Assembly: GCA_950022655.1 (NCBI GenBank)
Contig: OX465579.1
Span: 136,967,118 to 137,031,117, forward strand
Origin: Alentia gelatinosa
Taxonomy: Eukaryota > Annelida > Polychaeta > Phyllodocida > Polynoidae
Reading direction: 5' to 3'
DNA length: 64,000 nucleotides
Below the pieces are notes generated by a model. The model had not been told where the DNA came from, searched no databases, and was given only the letters and a program-made list of their open reading frames with translations. Below are positions 44,484 through 55,858 of the stretch, piece after piece; position 1 is the first letter of the stretch; each line of letters opens with the position of its first letter. Made by a program: the position numbers and the translations under genes.

Positions 44484-46959
44484 GGTATGGCCTCGAAACT
44501 AATTGTGTACTATATAAAAAGATCTTGTTTACTTTAATCTAACAGACAGCGCTGTAAAATGAGTGTAGGTCAGACATCCAAAAACAAATCCTCTGGTCTT
44601 ACATTCCCCACTCTCTTCAGTATAGGGTGAGGGAGTCATCATTGTCACCTTCGAAGAAACATTTGAAACATCTTCTTTTTACCAGGACAACCTTCAGGAT
44701 AAATAGAACGACATCAACATTTTATTTTGGAGAATTCGGGTAACATGGCCATTTGAGGGGTCACCTGGGTCCAGGGATCACGGAGAGGCATTGAAGAGGG
44801 ATCACTGGGGCAGACAGGCCATACAAATCAGTCCAACCGTACAGGGAGGTATCAATCGGTTTTAACATTACCAAATATGACCACCATGCCACAACCAGGC
44901 CAAGCGTCACTTAGTCATTTAGTGGTCTGACAGTTCTGACATAGACCATGGCTCGGTTTGTGATATATTGAATTGCTATCGGATACGGGATTACAGGGAA
45001 AACGGACCTATAAACTATATTGTCGCTTTATGTGTCAATTAGGAGATATGATGAAGACCTGTGATAATTTTTGATCATGTGACCTTACTATGTCCATACA
45101 CCTCCCAATCGTCTCGCCTTCTAGCATGCTTCGATCATGCAGGGAAAATAGTCAATATAACACGACTGGGAAATATTCAATTCCAGTAATTCAAATGAGT
45201 TACACTATGAAAATGATACTTGATAAAATGTGCGATATTTCGAAGCATTGCGTTAATACACGAAGTTAGGTATTGATTAGGATAGGCATGGGTGGGTGGG
45301 TGGGTAAAACCATGATATGGAGGTTAGAGTACAGAGTTAGATGGTTTGGAGGTTTGAGTACAGAGTGAGGGTTAAAAAAGTGGCCATTTGCGGTGGCGGC
45401 ATTGCATGATATCAGAAGGCATTGGAAAAAAGACCTTGACTTTACTGAATAAACACCATTCTGCACAATATTTCACATAGCAGTCGTATAAAACGGAACC
45501 TCTAAAGGATATACAACTATATGGAAATAGTACTCTACAGTTAGATGGTCTGGAAGTTTGCCAGACAGAACATAAATTACCCTTGTTGTAAACGTCTAAT
45601 GATTGCATGCTGAGGTCAAGACATGAAAACCACAAAAGTCTCACCAAGATATAAAGTGAACCGTGACGGCCTATTATTGGTGACCTGGATTAATTACCTG
45701 AATAATTACCAAAAACATGATACTACCATGCTCCAAAGCGGGTGATTAGCTGACCTAACGAACTCTAGGAGCGGATTTCCTCTACCAAAGCCAAGGGAAC
45801 AAATGCCTATTTGTGTCTTGCAATGAGACTTCAACTACCGTGAAAAAGTCAATTTATGTGAAAACACTGATGAAAATAAAAAGATTTACGTGTTTGGCAA
45901 TCTTCCAGGCAAATTGATGGGCATATCGTGACGGTTCACACGTCGCTGTTACCTGAGGCAATGTTCCGTTATGTGCCCATCCAACCATAGTTGACCATTG
46001 CAGTGACCCGAGATAGTCATTTGTGCAACCTCTACACACTAATCATCATTACATTATTAGGAGAAAGTTCATAATAAGCATGCCACCTTGACGATAGAGA
46101 GAAGGTGTAATGGAGGGTATTTAGAGAAACTTGACAGTCGAACTCTAAGGGTTAGGGGACATTTCTTACCTCATCTCCTCCAGTGTGCTTATCTTCATAT
46201 CTTTACTTTATTACCCTATGTTCAAATTTCGAATTCGACAGTTTTCTAAGGGGATTATTTGTGAAACCTACAGTCCCATTCCCTCCTTCAAAGGGAGTTT
46301 AGAAAGGAGTATGATAGCATTCATTCTATTTGTAATAACAGTTTCTTTACCGCATAATATATCTTACAAGGCGATCCCTCATTTTCTACAAGGTAGCAAT
46401 TACCTGCTACATATAGAAAGGTACGATTCCGAGGATCTAGTTGGAGTTTCTCCCTCCACAGTGAGACATACTTAACCAGAACTGGGCTTGAACACTACAT
46501 GCCATGGGAGTAAGATTCTCGTGTACACAAAAGCTCAGAACCTACTATTTCTTTTCTGTATATTTTTGTCCCATGTACATTTTTTCTCAAGATTCAATTC
46601 TAACCTTTTTAAAAACTGAATTCAGAAATGTAGTTTTCTGATCTATTTACCCTAGGATTAACCTAAGCTCTGTCATTTACAAAATGGCGCAACCTATGCT
46701 GGTACCAATATCACACGGCAGTCAAACATCGCATTGCCTATGTGGCTTGTGCCACCACCACTCTGCCTATTAGCATATTCATGATGTAAATTCACATGTA
46801 AACTCGACTGATTGTACAATTGATGTATCACCCAAGATGCAGTACCTCTAAATCAATGACTCCCATTTAGCAGAATGGAGTTTGTCAAATCAAACCAGGA
46901 AAATTTGCCTGGTAGTACATGTATACCAGCCCAATTGAAACTAAGCACTAATAAACGAT
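44484..46959. other. Unassigned sequence
   Basis: No gene or element is recognised. A small GGGTGGGTGGGT tract lies at about 45288-45304. GAGTACAGAGT recurs at 45.33-45.37 kb. Confidence 0.4.
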
Positions 46960-47380
46960 CAAAACTCAAAAGAAATATTCCAGGCTAGATATTCTGTCCA
47001 CCAGACCCGATAGTATAGGGGACAGAGCCATTGTTAGTTCATGAAGCAGTCACCATGTGGTCGGGGGACAGAACCTGTATTCTGACTGTTTGTTCTTACG
47101 AAATTCAACTGCCTTTCAATGTTTTACCATTGTTCCCTTGACTCGCTACACCCAACCCACAGCAAGATGACATGATGTTTTTCACATGGAACACTTTATA
47201 TACATCTGTGAGCACGGCTAGAGTTGTTACACTTCCCAATTATCACTCAATTCTTTTGCACCTCCATTAGTGAAGAACACCTCCTTTTTCATCTCCATTA
47301 GTGAAGAACACCTTTTTCACCTCCATTATTGAAGAACACCTACTCGGGGGGCGTCATGGCAGCGCCCATGGATCATAGGC
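46960..47380. repeat. Dispersed repeat R1, copy 3
   Basis: CTTACGAAATTCAACTGCC, ATTATCACTC and TTTTGCACCTCCATTAGTG match 20.15-20.33 kb. Here CACCTCCATTAGTGAAGAAC is repeated three times in tandem at 47.26-47.34 kb. Confidence 0.65.
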
Positions 47381-47484
47381 TATATGCCATATACATAGTA
47401 TGCAGTAACCAGTGTAATGCCACCTTGATTTATGACTTCCTTTTAAGCAGTTGATAAGTATTCATAAATCGTCAGCGTTTATAT

Positions 47485-47620
47485 GGGTGGGATAACTTGG
47501 AACTTAGGACAGGAAGTTATCCAGGTAAAGACTGGCGCATGCGCGATTGGCATCGTGGCTAGCGCAGCGGCACCACCGCGTCACTTGACTACCAATCGTC
47601 ACTTCAACAACACAGAATTT
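47485..47620 (+). repeat. A1, left split direct repeat of the Ngaro element
   Basis: It starts GGGTGGGATAACTTGG and ends CAACACAGAATTT. It is repeated as A2 at 51878-52013 with about three changes. Confidence 0.93.
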
Positions 47621-47649
47621 GTGATGCCACTGTATGTGAAAATATCGAC

Positions 47650-48606
47650 ATGGAGAAGATGGCGTTTGACAACAAAGCCTACCTGTTAGAAGACGGCGAT
47701 CCCAATGACGAACCCGAAGAACTACGATCGACGGCCGGAAAGTCTCCAGAGTCTCCTACAGGGTCTCAAGTCTCTCCAGAGTTACTTCAGAGTGTCATCC
47801 AGTCGACGGTACGGCAGCAGCAACAGATAGATCGGCAGCAACACCAATTTGATATCCTGATGGCGCGAATGGACGCCATGACAGTTGGTGCCACCTCAAC
47901 TCCCAATCCCGCAATCGTGAAGACACCTACAACAAGTCCTGAACCTGAAAATCCGCCAATTTGGTTCCAGTCTTTCCTGAAATCGTCGATTGGTACTCCA
48001 GTGACCGCTACTATTCCAGCCTTCGGTGCGGTGCCCGCTACCGCTGCTACTGACTCCACAAATGCACATGCTGGGCTGTCAACGTCTTCTTGCTCTCACC
48101 AAAAACGTAAGCGTTTTGACAAGTTTGATCTGGATCCGTATTTTTTAGTCAATTCTGTAAAGGATCGCACGATTGACGACGTCATCAGTGCTAACCTACT
48201 GCTCGTAGAGTCCATGTTAGCAAAAGGAGAAAGTCAGGTACAAGCCTACATCAAACACGTACGTTTTTTATGTGATAAACGTAAGATCCACACTTCTGTC
48301 TCACTCGTGAAATATGATATTTCTGTACGTGAACGGGCAGAAGCCTTAGGCCTGTCGAGTGTGTGTTATGGTGTACACAAATACGTCCAACGTCATCTGG
48401 GAATCAACAGTGTTATCCCTCCAACGCATCACAAGTCGGAGAAAAAATCGACGTCGTCCACCAATCGCCCCAATCGTCCCCTCGGATTCTGTTGGACATT
48501 CCACGAAGGAAAGACATGCCAGAAGGGAGCTACATGTCCTCTCAAACATGTCTGCACCTGTGGTGGTGCTCACAAGATGTCTGAGTGCCAAAAATCAACG
48601 AGATAG
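47650..48606 (+). CDS. Gag-like protein of the Ngaro element (CCCH zinc finger, zinc knuckle)
   Basis: 318 residues from ATG 47650 to TAG 48604. Residues 50-75 are a Gln-rich, probably coiled-coil stretch (VRQQQQIDRQQHQFDILMAR). Residues 80-150 are a Pro/Thr/Ala linker. KRKRFDKFDLDPYFLV starts the conserved part, which continues through DDVISANLLLVESMLAKG. At the C-terminus CWTFHEGKTC..CPLKH forms CX8CX5CX3H, followed by CTCGGAHKMSEC. This pair is characteristic of capsid proteins of DIRS/Ngaro-like elements. Its role is packaging of element RNA. The TAG that ends it is followed in the same frame by pol with no intervening stop, so pol may be made by readthrough. Confidence 0.88.
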   Translation: MEKMAFDNKAYLLEDGDPNDEPEELRSTAGKSPESPTGSQVSPELLQSVIQSTVRQQQQIDRQQHQFDILMARMDAMTVGATSTPNPAIVKTPTTSPEPENPPIWFQSFLKSSIGTPVTATIPAFGAVPATAATDSTNAHAGLSTSSCSHQKRKRFDKFDLDPYFLVNSVKDRTIDDVISANLLLVESMLAKGESQVQAYIKHVRFLCDKRKIHTSVSLVKYDISVRERAEALGLSSVCYGVHKYVQRHLGINSVIPPTHHKSEKKSTSSTNRPNRPLGFCWTFHEGKTCQKGATCPLKHVCTCGGAHKMSECQKSTR

Positions 48607-50922
48607 GATCCGGACTTTCCTTCTCCGCACGCCGACCGCGGCCATGGTGGAGGTGGAGGAAGCAGTGGACTAGCCTCGAACCGAGCACCGCCTGTCGTCA
48701 ACTTTTTGCCGGACTCTGTCTCAAACCCTTTTGGTATTGAGTATAAACCACAGACACTTATGTCCGACCAATTTGATGATATTTGTGATGTCTTGTTTGA
48801 TTGTATGTGTTGCGATGTCTTTGACACGCTTCTAGACGGTTTGGTTCAAGACTATCATGATTTTCGCTTGTTACCACCATGTGAGGTTGATAACAGTATC
48901 AATACTGAGCCGGTAACTAGCTTCAGCCATAGCGGCTGGTCCCCAGCGTGCGATGATGACACAGATCTAAATGAATGGGTAACAAGTTTAGATGAACCAG
49001 CGAAAGAAGTCTATGTTGACTACTCGCAGGTACCATCTTTGGAAATCCAAAATGGCGGACCGTACTTCCGGTTCGCGGATTCGACAGAAAATGACGATGG
49101 TTTTTCTCGTTTTTCTCGCGAATTACATGATGTAGAAGGCTATTTTACAGATGACAACTATGTTTTTGATAGTTCCACACCTGTGGATAGTTTTTGTCTG
49201 GCTGGAACCCGTTGTTGTCACGATTTGGGCGGTTTTCCGTCACAACTCAACCCCTGTAACATCTTCAAAGAAGCTTATTGTCACTGTAGTGGCACAGATC
49301 CTAACGCTGACTATATTTATTCTGCTGCCAGCAAAGGCGTTCGTATTGTTGATGATTGTTTTGTAAATAGTTATGATTGTCACAATTATTCTTCAATCTT
49401 GGAACCAAAAGCCAGGACTGAAATGGATAATATTGTAAATAATGAACTTTTTGAAGGAAAATTGAGTTGTGTAAATCAAAAACCTCATTGTATTCACTCC
49501 TTGGGTGCAGTTACTAAGGCAAATGGCAAACTTAGACCTATCACTGACTGTAGTAGGCCAGCAGGTCTAAGTATTAACAATGCAATGGATACCACCTGTG
49601 ACACCTTCTCATATATTTCCCTAGATGATGTTACTAACAACCTTCAAGAAGGGGACTTTATGTGTGTGGTAGACATAAAATCTGCCTATAGATCTATTAA
49701 TGTCCATCCCCTAGACCGAAAATTCCAGGGTCTACGCTGGGACATTGAAGGAAAAAAGTGTTATTTAGTTGATAACTGTCTCTGTTTTGGAGCCAAATGC
49801 TCACCTTTTATTTTTACTCAGTTTACTAATTTTATTGTTCATTCTATGAATCGTCGGGGTTTCAACAAAGTATATGGTTATATTGACAATTTCATACTTG
49901 TTGCTTCCTCTGAAGCAGAATGTCTACATGGACTTCATGTTCTAAATTCCCTTTTGGAATTTCTGGGGTTCCAAGTATCACTGGAAAAAATCATTTACCC
50001 CTCCACATGTGTCACTTACTTAGGCATTGTCATTGATTCTGTCCTCATGGAGTTAAGACTACCCGAGGGCAAGGTACAAAAAATAAGAGACTGTATAGAA
50101 AGTTACAAATCTCTAAAATCTTGTACCAAGAGAAATCTTCAAAGGTTGGCCGGCCTCCTCTCCCACGCCTCTATGGTGGTGAGGGGAGGTCGTACTTTCA
50201 CTCGTCGAGTGATCAACCTGACAAATTCCCTTGATAACTGGGATGATTATACTTCAATACCAGACTGGTTGTTGGATGACCTCATCTGGTGGGAGAAATT
50301 TTTAATGGTAGGGCAAAAATTCTGGATGAATTTTCCCTCCATGAAAATCCGGTTTCCACCGACTCTTCCTTATCAGGCTTCGGTGGTACCTGGGCCGATG
50401 ATTTTTTTGCAGGCTCATGGGCCAATGATTGTTTGGACCCAAACTTTGGTCTTCCAGACCATCATTGTATACCCCCCCCCCTCCGAATTTTTTGAGGAAT
50501 TGGACATCAACACACTTGAGCTTTGGCCAGTTGTTGTGTCTGTTTCCAGATGGGGTGAATACTGGAGGAACCACAAGGTCCGTTTCAAATGTGACAACAC
50601 CCAGGTGTTGACAATGCTCAACACTGGTCGAAGCAGAAATAAGTTGGCTATGTGTTGGCTTAGAGAGCTCTTTTGGCTTTGTTTTATTTTTAATATTCAA
50701 ATCATTGGAGAGTATATCAAAAGTGATGACAATGTTATTCCTGATTATCTCTCTAGACTTTACTCGGGTAGGGTACCAAAACTGGCAGAATTTTTTCCAA
50801 TTTTGGGTTTTTGCTGTTTCAGCCCTGGAAGAGCTGAGGAGAAAAACGATACACTACCAGCAGTCATGGATGTCAACCAACACTGCAAAAACCAGACAGT
50901 CGCAGTGGAACCATTATTTTAA
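48607..50922 (+). CDS. Pol of the Ngaro element: reverse transcriptase and RNase H (damaged)
   Basis: It is in frame with gag, opening directly after TAG 48604-48606. The first ATG is near 48760, and the frame runs to TAA at 50922. RT order: KANGKLRPITDCSRPAGLS, CVVDIKSAYRSINVHP (motif A Asp at 49672), CFGAKCSPFIFTQF, then YIDNFILV at 49879-49902 where YxDD is expected, and YLGIVID. The linker GGRTFTRRVIN...IPDWLLDDLIWW leads to RNase H. The first RNase H motif, VSTDSSLSGFGGTW, is present only in another frame at 50350-50391. The pol frame is therefore shifted at the T run near 50298-50303 and restored at the C run near 50471-50480, after which LELWPVVVSVSRWGEYW and FKCDNTQVLTMLN follow. As it stands the enzyme would probably be inactive. 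Its 3' end overlaps the recombinase ORF. Confidence 0.88.
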   Translation, partial: DPDFPSPHADRGHGGGGGSSGLASNRAPPVVNFLPDSVSNPFGIEYKPQTLMSDQFDDICDVLFDCMCCDVFDTLLDGLVQDYHDFRLLPPCEVDNSINTEPVTSFSHSGWSPACDDDTDLNEWVTSLDEPAKEVYVDYSQVPSLEIQNGGPYFRFADSTENDDGFSRFSRELHDVEGYFTDDNYVFDSSTPVDSFCLAGTRCCHDLGGFPSQLNPCNIFKEAYCHCSGTDPNADYIYSAASKGVRIVDDCFVNSYDCHNYSSILEPKARTEMDNIVNNELFEGKLSCVNQKPHCIHSLGAVTKANGKLRPITDCSRPAGLSINNAMDTTCDTFSYISLDDVTNNLQEGDFMCVVDIKSAYRSINVHPLDRKFQGLRWDIEGKKCYLVDNCLCFGAKCSPFIFTQFTNFIVHSMNRRGFNKVYGYIDNFILVASSEAECLHGLHVLNSLLEFLGFQVSLEKIIYPSTCVTYLGIVIDSVLMELRLPEGKVQKIRDCIESYKSLKSCTKRNLQRLAGLLSHASMVVRGGRTFTRRVINLTNSLDNWDDYTSIPDWLLDDLIWWEKFLMVGQKFWMNFPSMKIRFPPTLPYQASVVPGPMIFLQAHGPMIVWTQTLVFQTIIVYPPPSEFFEELDINTLELWPVVVSVSRWGEYWRNHKVRFKCDNTQVLTMLNTGRSRNKLAMCWLRELFWLCFIFNIQIIGEYIKSDDNVIPDYLSRLYSGRVPKLAEFFPILGFCCFSPGRAEEKNDTLPAVMDVNQHCKNQTVAVEPLF

Positions 50923-51766
50923 ATTCTGCCAGACATATAACCAAAACCCCCTACCAGCCTCGCTGGATACCGTTTGTTTGTATTTGTCATATATGGCCGA
51001 AAGTTTTACTTATTCATCAATTCCGAACTATTTGTCGGCTTTGTGGCTTCTCCACAAGATTAATAATTTGTCACATGTCTCCAAAGATAATTTTCAAATT
51101 GTTTCTACTTTAAGGGGCATCCGTAGGTCTTTGGGTGACACCACACTCCAAGCCCCACCAATGACAGTCCAGGACTTAAAAACCATTTTTCTGTCCTTGG
51201 ATTTTTCTAATTTACATGATTTATTGTTCTGGTTATCCCTCATTATCGGGTTTAGGGGTCTCCTCAGGAAGGCAAATCTTTTTGACCATGGGTCAGCCAT
51301 TCTATGGGGAGATGTTTCTTTTCATTCATGGGGTGTATTAATTAATTTGTCCAGGACCAAGACTATACAATTTTCAGAAAGACTTCTGGAGATTCCACTC
51401 TCAAAGTTATCTGACACCCGTTTTTGTGTTCATTTTTATTTATCGTTATTGTTATCCATACTTGGTTCAGTCCAACCGGACCAACACCTTTTGTCTTATA
51501 AATTGGGCCCCAGGACAGCCCCAGTGACTTATCCGTGGTTTTCGAGGAAACTCAAGGACTTATCAAAGAACCTCTGTCTACCTCCTTATACATCGCATTC
51601 ACTCAGGAGAGGCGGTGCAACCACAATGTCCCTCCATGGAATACCGATGGACCACATCAGACTGAGAGGTGACTGGTCATCTGACGCAGTCCTCCTCTAT
51701 TTGTCGAAGCCCCTTCATGACAAAGTTCATGCTGATAAACTTTTTTCAGAGGCTATGTTTTATTAA
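50705..51766 (+). CDS. Tyrosine recombinase (integrase) of the Ngaro element
   Basis: Frame +1 relative to pol, overlapping its last 218 nt. The first ATG is at 50726, and the open frame reaches back to 50705 (353 codons counted from there). N-terminal helical domain: QSWMSTNTAKTRQSQWNHYF and LYLSYMAESFTYSSIPNYLS. Catalytic set, counted from 50705: Arg184 in GFRGLLRKANL, Lys219 in SRTKTIQF, H298-x-x-R301 in SHSLRRGGAT, Trp324 in RGDW and Tyr332 in VLLYLS. All the residues expected for this family are present, so this ORF looks intact. Role: inserts the circular cDNA by strand exchange at a short core sequence. Expression would need frameshifting, reinitiation or a spliced RNA. Confidence 0.9.
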   Translation: MESISKVMTMLFLIISLDFTRVGYQNWQNFFQFWVFAVSALEELRRKTIHYQQSWMSTNTAKTRQSQWNHYFKFCQTYNQNPLPASLDTVCLYLSYMAESFTYSSIPNYLSALWLLHKINNLSHVSKDNFQIVSTLRGIRRSLGDTTLQAPPMTVQDLKTIFLSLDFSNLHDLLFWLSLIIGFRGLLRKANLFDHGSAILWGDVSFHSWGVLINLSRTKTIQFSERLLEIPLSKLSDTRFCVHFYLSLLLSILGSVQPDQHLLSYKLGPRTAPVTYPWFSRKLKDLSKNLCLPPYTSHSLRRGGATTMSLHGIPMDHIRLRGDWSSDAVLLYLSKPLHDKVHADKLFSEAMFY

Positions 51767-51784
51767 CTCGTTGTTTGGCGGTTT

Positions 51785-51877
51785 GGCGGTTCTGTATTAT
51801 TTACTTGTTTACACTGTTATATAAACGTATTACTCCGCCAATACTGCCTCATCTTCTCTCTTCATGCCCACGTCTTT
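51785..51877 (+). repeat. B1, split direct repeat of the Ngaro element
   Basis: It starts GGCGGTTCTGTATTATT, ends CATGCCCACGTCTTT and is repeated as B2 with about two changes. It contains GTTATATAAACG, which could serve as a TATA-like element; that is unproven. Confidence 0.92.
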
Positions 51878-52013
51878 GGGCGGGATAACTTGGAACTTAG
51901 GACAGGAAGTTATCCAGGTAAAGACTGGCGCATGCGCGATTGGCATCGCAGCTAGCGCAGCGGCACCACCGCGTCACTTGACTACCAATCGTCACTTCAA
52001 CAACACAGAATTT
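51878..52013 (+). repeat. A2, split direct repeat of the Ngaro element
   Basis: Copy of A1 placed directly after B1. B1-A2 abut, and about 27 bp of T/C-rich sequence lies between A2 and B2. Confidence 0.92.
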
Positions 52014-52040
52014 TTTTTTTCTTCTCATTACCTCCTGTTG

Positions 52041-52240
<200 letters not shown>

Positions 52241-52299
52241 AACCTAATCCTTCAATATTTGTGTGCCAACTCTGTGACATTGGTCGGGTGGAAAGAAAC

Positions 52300-52440
52300 A
52301 GTATCTTAGCGTCTCAGAGGAGTGCCCAGCTGACATTGACTAGATGTTCCTAGCTATCAAATACTTCTGCTTCTACGATTTTGGACATTCTGCATAGAGG
52401 TATGCAGGTATAAATTTCTATGGTAGGTGGATACCGGGCC
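52300..52440 (-). mobile_element. Partial copy of the 43-kb MITE (one end only)
   Basis: The right edge GGTAGGTGGATACCGGGCC followed by TTA is the inverted form of the 43357 end with its TAA duplication. TAAATTTCTAT next to it also matches. The other end is not found, so the left limit is approximate. Confidence 0.6.
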
Positions 52441-52444
52441 TTAG

Positions 52445-54155
52445 TCTAATTTTAGAGTCACCATGGTGCCACAGGCACGTAGATTTAAGTTGCTTGTATG
52501 TTGAGAATTTTTACTCAAAGCGAAAGTAGACATATAAAATGGATTGACCAGGCACTATTCACTCTAAATGTGTCTCCGAGCATTGCCCTGACAGATAGTA
52601 CAGTTTCAACTAAAAGGTTATATAGTGCTTCACATAATTAGTATGTAACAGAATGGTTCTTGCCTTTATAAAGCCAAACAATATATCTTCTTTAAGACAA
52701 AAAAAATGTAAAAGCATGTAAATATGAATACTGCAGTTTTTCGAAATATTCATAGATACCTTGTGATATTTTCCCTTGCGATATCCTTGCGAAAAGTCGC
52801 AAAGGCCATCCACATTATTTACAGCATGAGCGAGGGGAAAGTCTCAGGAAAATTAACTTTTCCGTCGGTCCGCAACTGTTATCGCAAGGGTTGATTTATA
52901 TCATCAGTTTCTTGAATGTTTTTGTAACTGAGCATCGCTCTCTTAATTTCATCAGGTACCTGAAGTACAAGCTTTTCCTTCATTGCGCCACTCCAGAAAA
53001 AATACTTTGTTAGATTCACTGATTTCCTGATGTCTAAGACTGTTGCAATCAAGTGACCCGTAAAGTATCACACATATTATTATATACCTGTGTGTGAATG
53101 TCTATGAAATACTGCCCGCTACTAGGGGTGCAGTAATGATAATGTTCGTGCCCGCTGTGAGTGTGATAAGTCATCAAAATGTTGTTTTTTCATCGATTTA
53201 AGGTATATAATAACAAGCAAACGTCCTCACTGTGGGCGAAACGTTTCTCGTTCTCGGTCAGTCTTTGATTTCATACTGCCTTCCGCCTATGGCGTCAGGC
53301 GCCTAGCTATAGTAAGAAATTGGTACATGGGAATAACTGTATATGTATAACCAGTGTGGAGTTAAATAATATCAAGAGGCGTCACGAGATTAAGTTTTCG
53401 AAGAGTGAGATTATGGAGCCAACAAAATATGTGACATAAATAAACTCAATATATATCCCCTCCAAAAGGGAGAAAATCAAATGCAACTTTGGGACATGAC
53501 AAATCTTCTCCTTGCGATATTATACCATTTTATGCAACCACCTGCTGAGTCATCAAGTGTAAACACTCGATGAAACTTATGGGTTGATAACTATTGCAGC
53601 CGATATTACAAAGTCGAGCACCCCCAGACAATTATTGACTTGACAACCTACAGTCGCCAGTTTTAGTGGTCTAGTGTAAACGCCGGATAAGTATTTTTTG
53701 TCGGGTGCTCGAGGATCGTCAGTCTGCACTAAGTTGCCAACTAATGTGCTTGGTAATTCTTTTTAATATCCAGACTCCTTTTCTAAATGCGGGCTTCACT
53801 TATTTTTTTAATATATTAATCGTGGTTCTGAAATGAAAACATGTGTCCATTCCATCGCCGAACAATTGTATCCATGCGGACCATGTATAATACAGGCTCC
53901 CTGCTAGATATTACAAAATTAGCCTTGGCACGCAAAGTAGTCTTAAAACTAATTAAATTTTATAGCTCTGTTTCAGGGGAAGTCCTCTTTTTTTGTTCTT
54001 TTCCCTCCTCATACCCCCTGCCTTTTTCTCCCTCCCTAGCAGACTTATGTTGATAACATGCTTGACCATTTTCAACCCTCGCCTAGGGAAAAAACTGTCC
54101 CTGTATCTTATAACATAGAACTTCTTAATCATATGAAAGGGTAGGAGCAATTAGG
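52445..54155. other. Unassigned sequence with repeat R3 and a MITE end
   Basis: No gene. Near 53070-53215, CACACATATTATTATATACC then GAATGTCT and GTATATAATAA match 60185-60365 (repeat R3). At about 53669-53686, TCTAGTGTAAACGCCGG repeats the end of the MITE at 44085-44483, but a matching opposite end is not evident. GAGCACCC (53.61 kb) and GGGTGCTC (53.70 kb) form a small inverted pair. Confidence 0.45.
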
Positions 54156-54500
54156 ATGTTCATCATTGATGAATGAGCGTCCAATTTTAAATGAATAACA
54201 ACTAAAAGGTATTGGTTACATTCATTCTATGGATCGTTTTCTGTAACCACTTGCAACCAGTAAACTTGCCATTTCTGTGACTGCCTGAGTCTATCTATAG
54301 GATCCAAACATATCCAACACCAGTAGGTCAATGAGGTATTTTGGTCTTGAGTGATTGGTCATGGTCAGCTGGGCACACGCCTAAGACCCTGAGACACTGG
54401 CTCCCTGCTTTGTTCTCACTATCACATGCAGATAGTAAAGGGATATATTTCTGGAAGCACACTGAATGTTCAATGTGACCACTCTATGAGTTGAAGGCTG
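54156..54500. repeat. Dispersed repeat R2, copy 2
   Basis: ATTGATGAATGAGCGTCCAA, GTTACATTCATTCTATGG, TTTTCTGTAACC and GCAGATAGTAAAGGGATA parallel 39.62-39.78 kb. About 150 bp of sequence absent from copy 1 lies at about 54255-54415 and may be an insertion. Confidence 0.65.
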
Positions 54501-55850
54501 TAAATACACACAATCTGCTGCAAGAAAAACCTCTCCCAAAATGAACCCCTAGGCAAACGCATTCATCCTGACCTACTATCTTATATAACAATTCCAGACT
54601 AATTCTAAGTCACTCAGTTTTGTGATACTGTTAGGCTATGGTTCCCCTATTGTATTCTTCATTAAAGCCCTTGGGGCGTGGTTGTGTATATTCCCACCAA
54701 ACTTAAGTATTCACAAAAGGAACATTAACTGAAATTCAAATTCCTGATCCTGATGCTTATAAGAAAGTCACCCTTCCTCTAAGGAAGGATACACAAGATA
54801 TCTTTTTCCAAGAGGCACAAATATATAAATACCTTATTGTGGAGATATTAATTAAATCACTTTTCACCTAAAAAATATACTACTTAGCATTTAGAGGTAA
54901 ATAGTTTGTTATTTGGTATAACGAAACAAGCTATATCCATCTGCGGCAGCAAAGTCGCTTGCTGTCAACCTATCAAAAGAAGGGAACAAACAACTTAATT
55001 GCTTCGTGTGAACTCCAAAGATTGCTTCTAGATCGATACCTTTATTTGAAGTGAGGGTTTCAACAAAATATGTGTCATACCAAACATAGGAGGCAAGTTA
55101 GATAATTCTGGAGCAAACAATTTACTTGCGAAGAGCGAACTTGAATCGTGAAGTATTTATACACATTATGTCGAACCTATCGGATCGAACATACTGTTTG
55201 TCTATGTGCACATCTATGTCGTCCAAGCTAATCCTCGAACGCTATCACCACTATGTACAAATAACCATACACATATAAGTTTCTGATTTCTTTTCTGATT
55301 AAAAGAGGGCATGTAATATTTGAAAGGTACAAGGGCTTTGCCCTACCGACCCTGAGTCCCCTCCCCTTAAAAGACATTACCGATCCACCAATCCTTTCAG
55401 ACAGAAAGGACGTAGAGCACACAAGTAGGCTACATTTAGAGATATAAATATTGCTAAATCTAAACCCGTCTAGCAGCATGCATACACGTTGCTGTAGGCG
55501 CCAACATCCACTTCCTAATTCTACGGCGGGTACTTTTATCGAGACACTTTGTGGAACATCTATATTTAGCAATTTCTTGAAAGCTATTGACTGGGCACAT
55601 ACAGAAATCAGTCCAGGCACACTTGTTACTCAACTCTCACGACCAACACGCAACGTTGGTGAATAAGATATTTCTAATACTGAAACCTTTTCACGTAAGA
55701 AAATCTCTAATTAGTATCAATTTACCGACCTTGCCTGACTGCAGCTCAGACTGTTTCTAATTTGAAGGGTCTCCTTTAGATATCATGAATGATTAAAGAA
55801 GTAAAACTATTTCAGATTCACCACAAATTTAATTGTATTTTCAAAGGAAT
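54501..55850. other. Unassigned sequence
   Basis: No gene or element end. The 130-codon minus-strand frame at 55228-55620 has no domain that I recognise. Confidence 0.4.
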
Positions 55851-55858
55851 ATATATAT

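Noticed and set aside
50289..50495. Separate 68-codon ORF with VSTDSSLSGFGGTW
   Set aside because: It is the displaced RNase H part of pol between two homopolymer shifts, not an independent gene.
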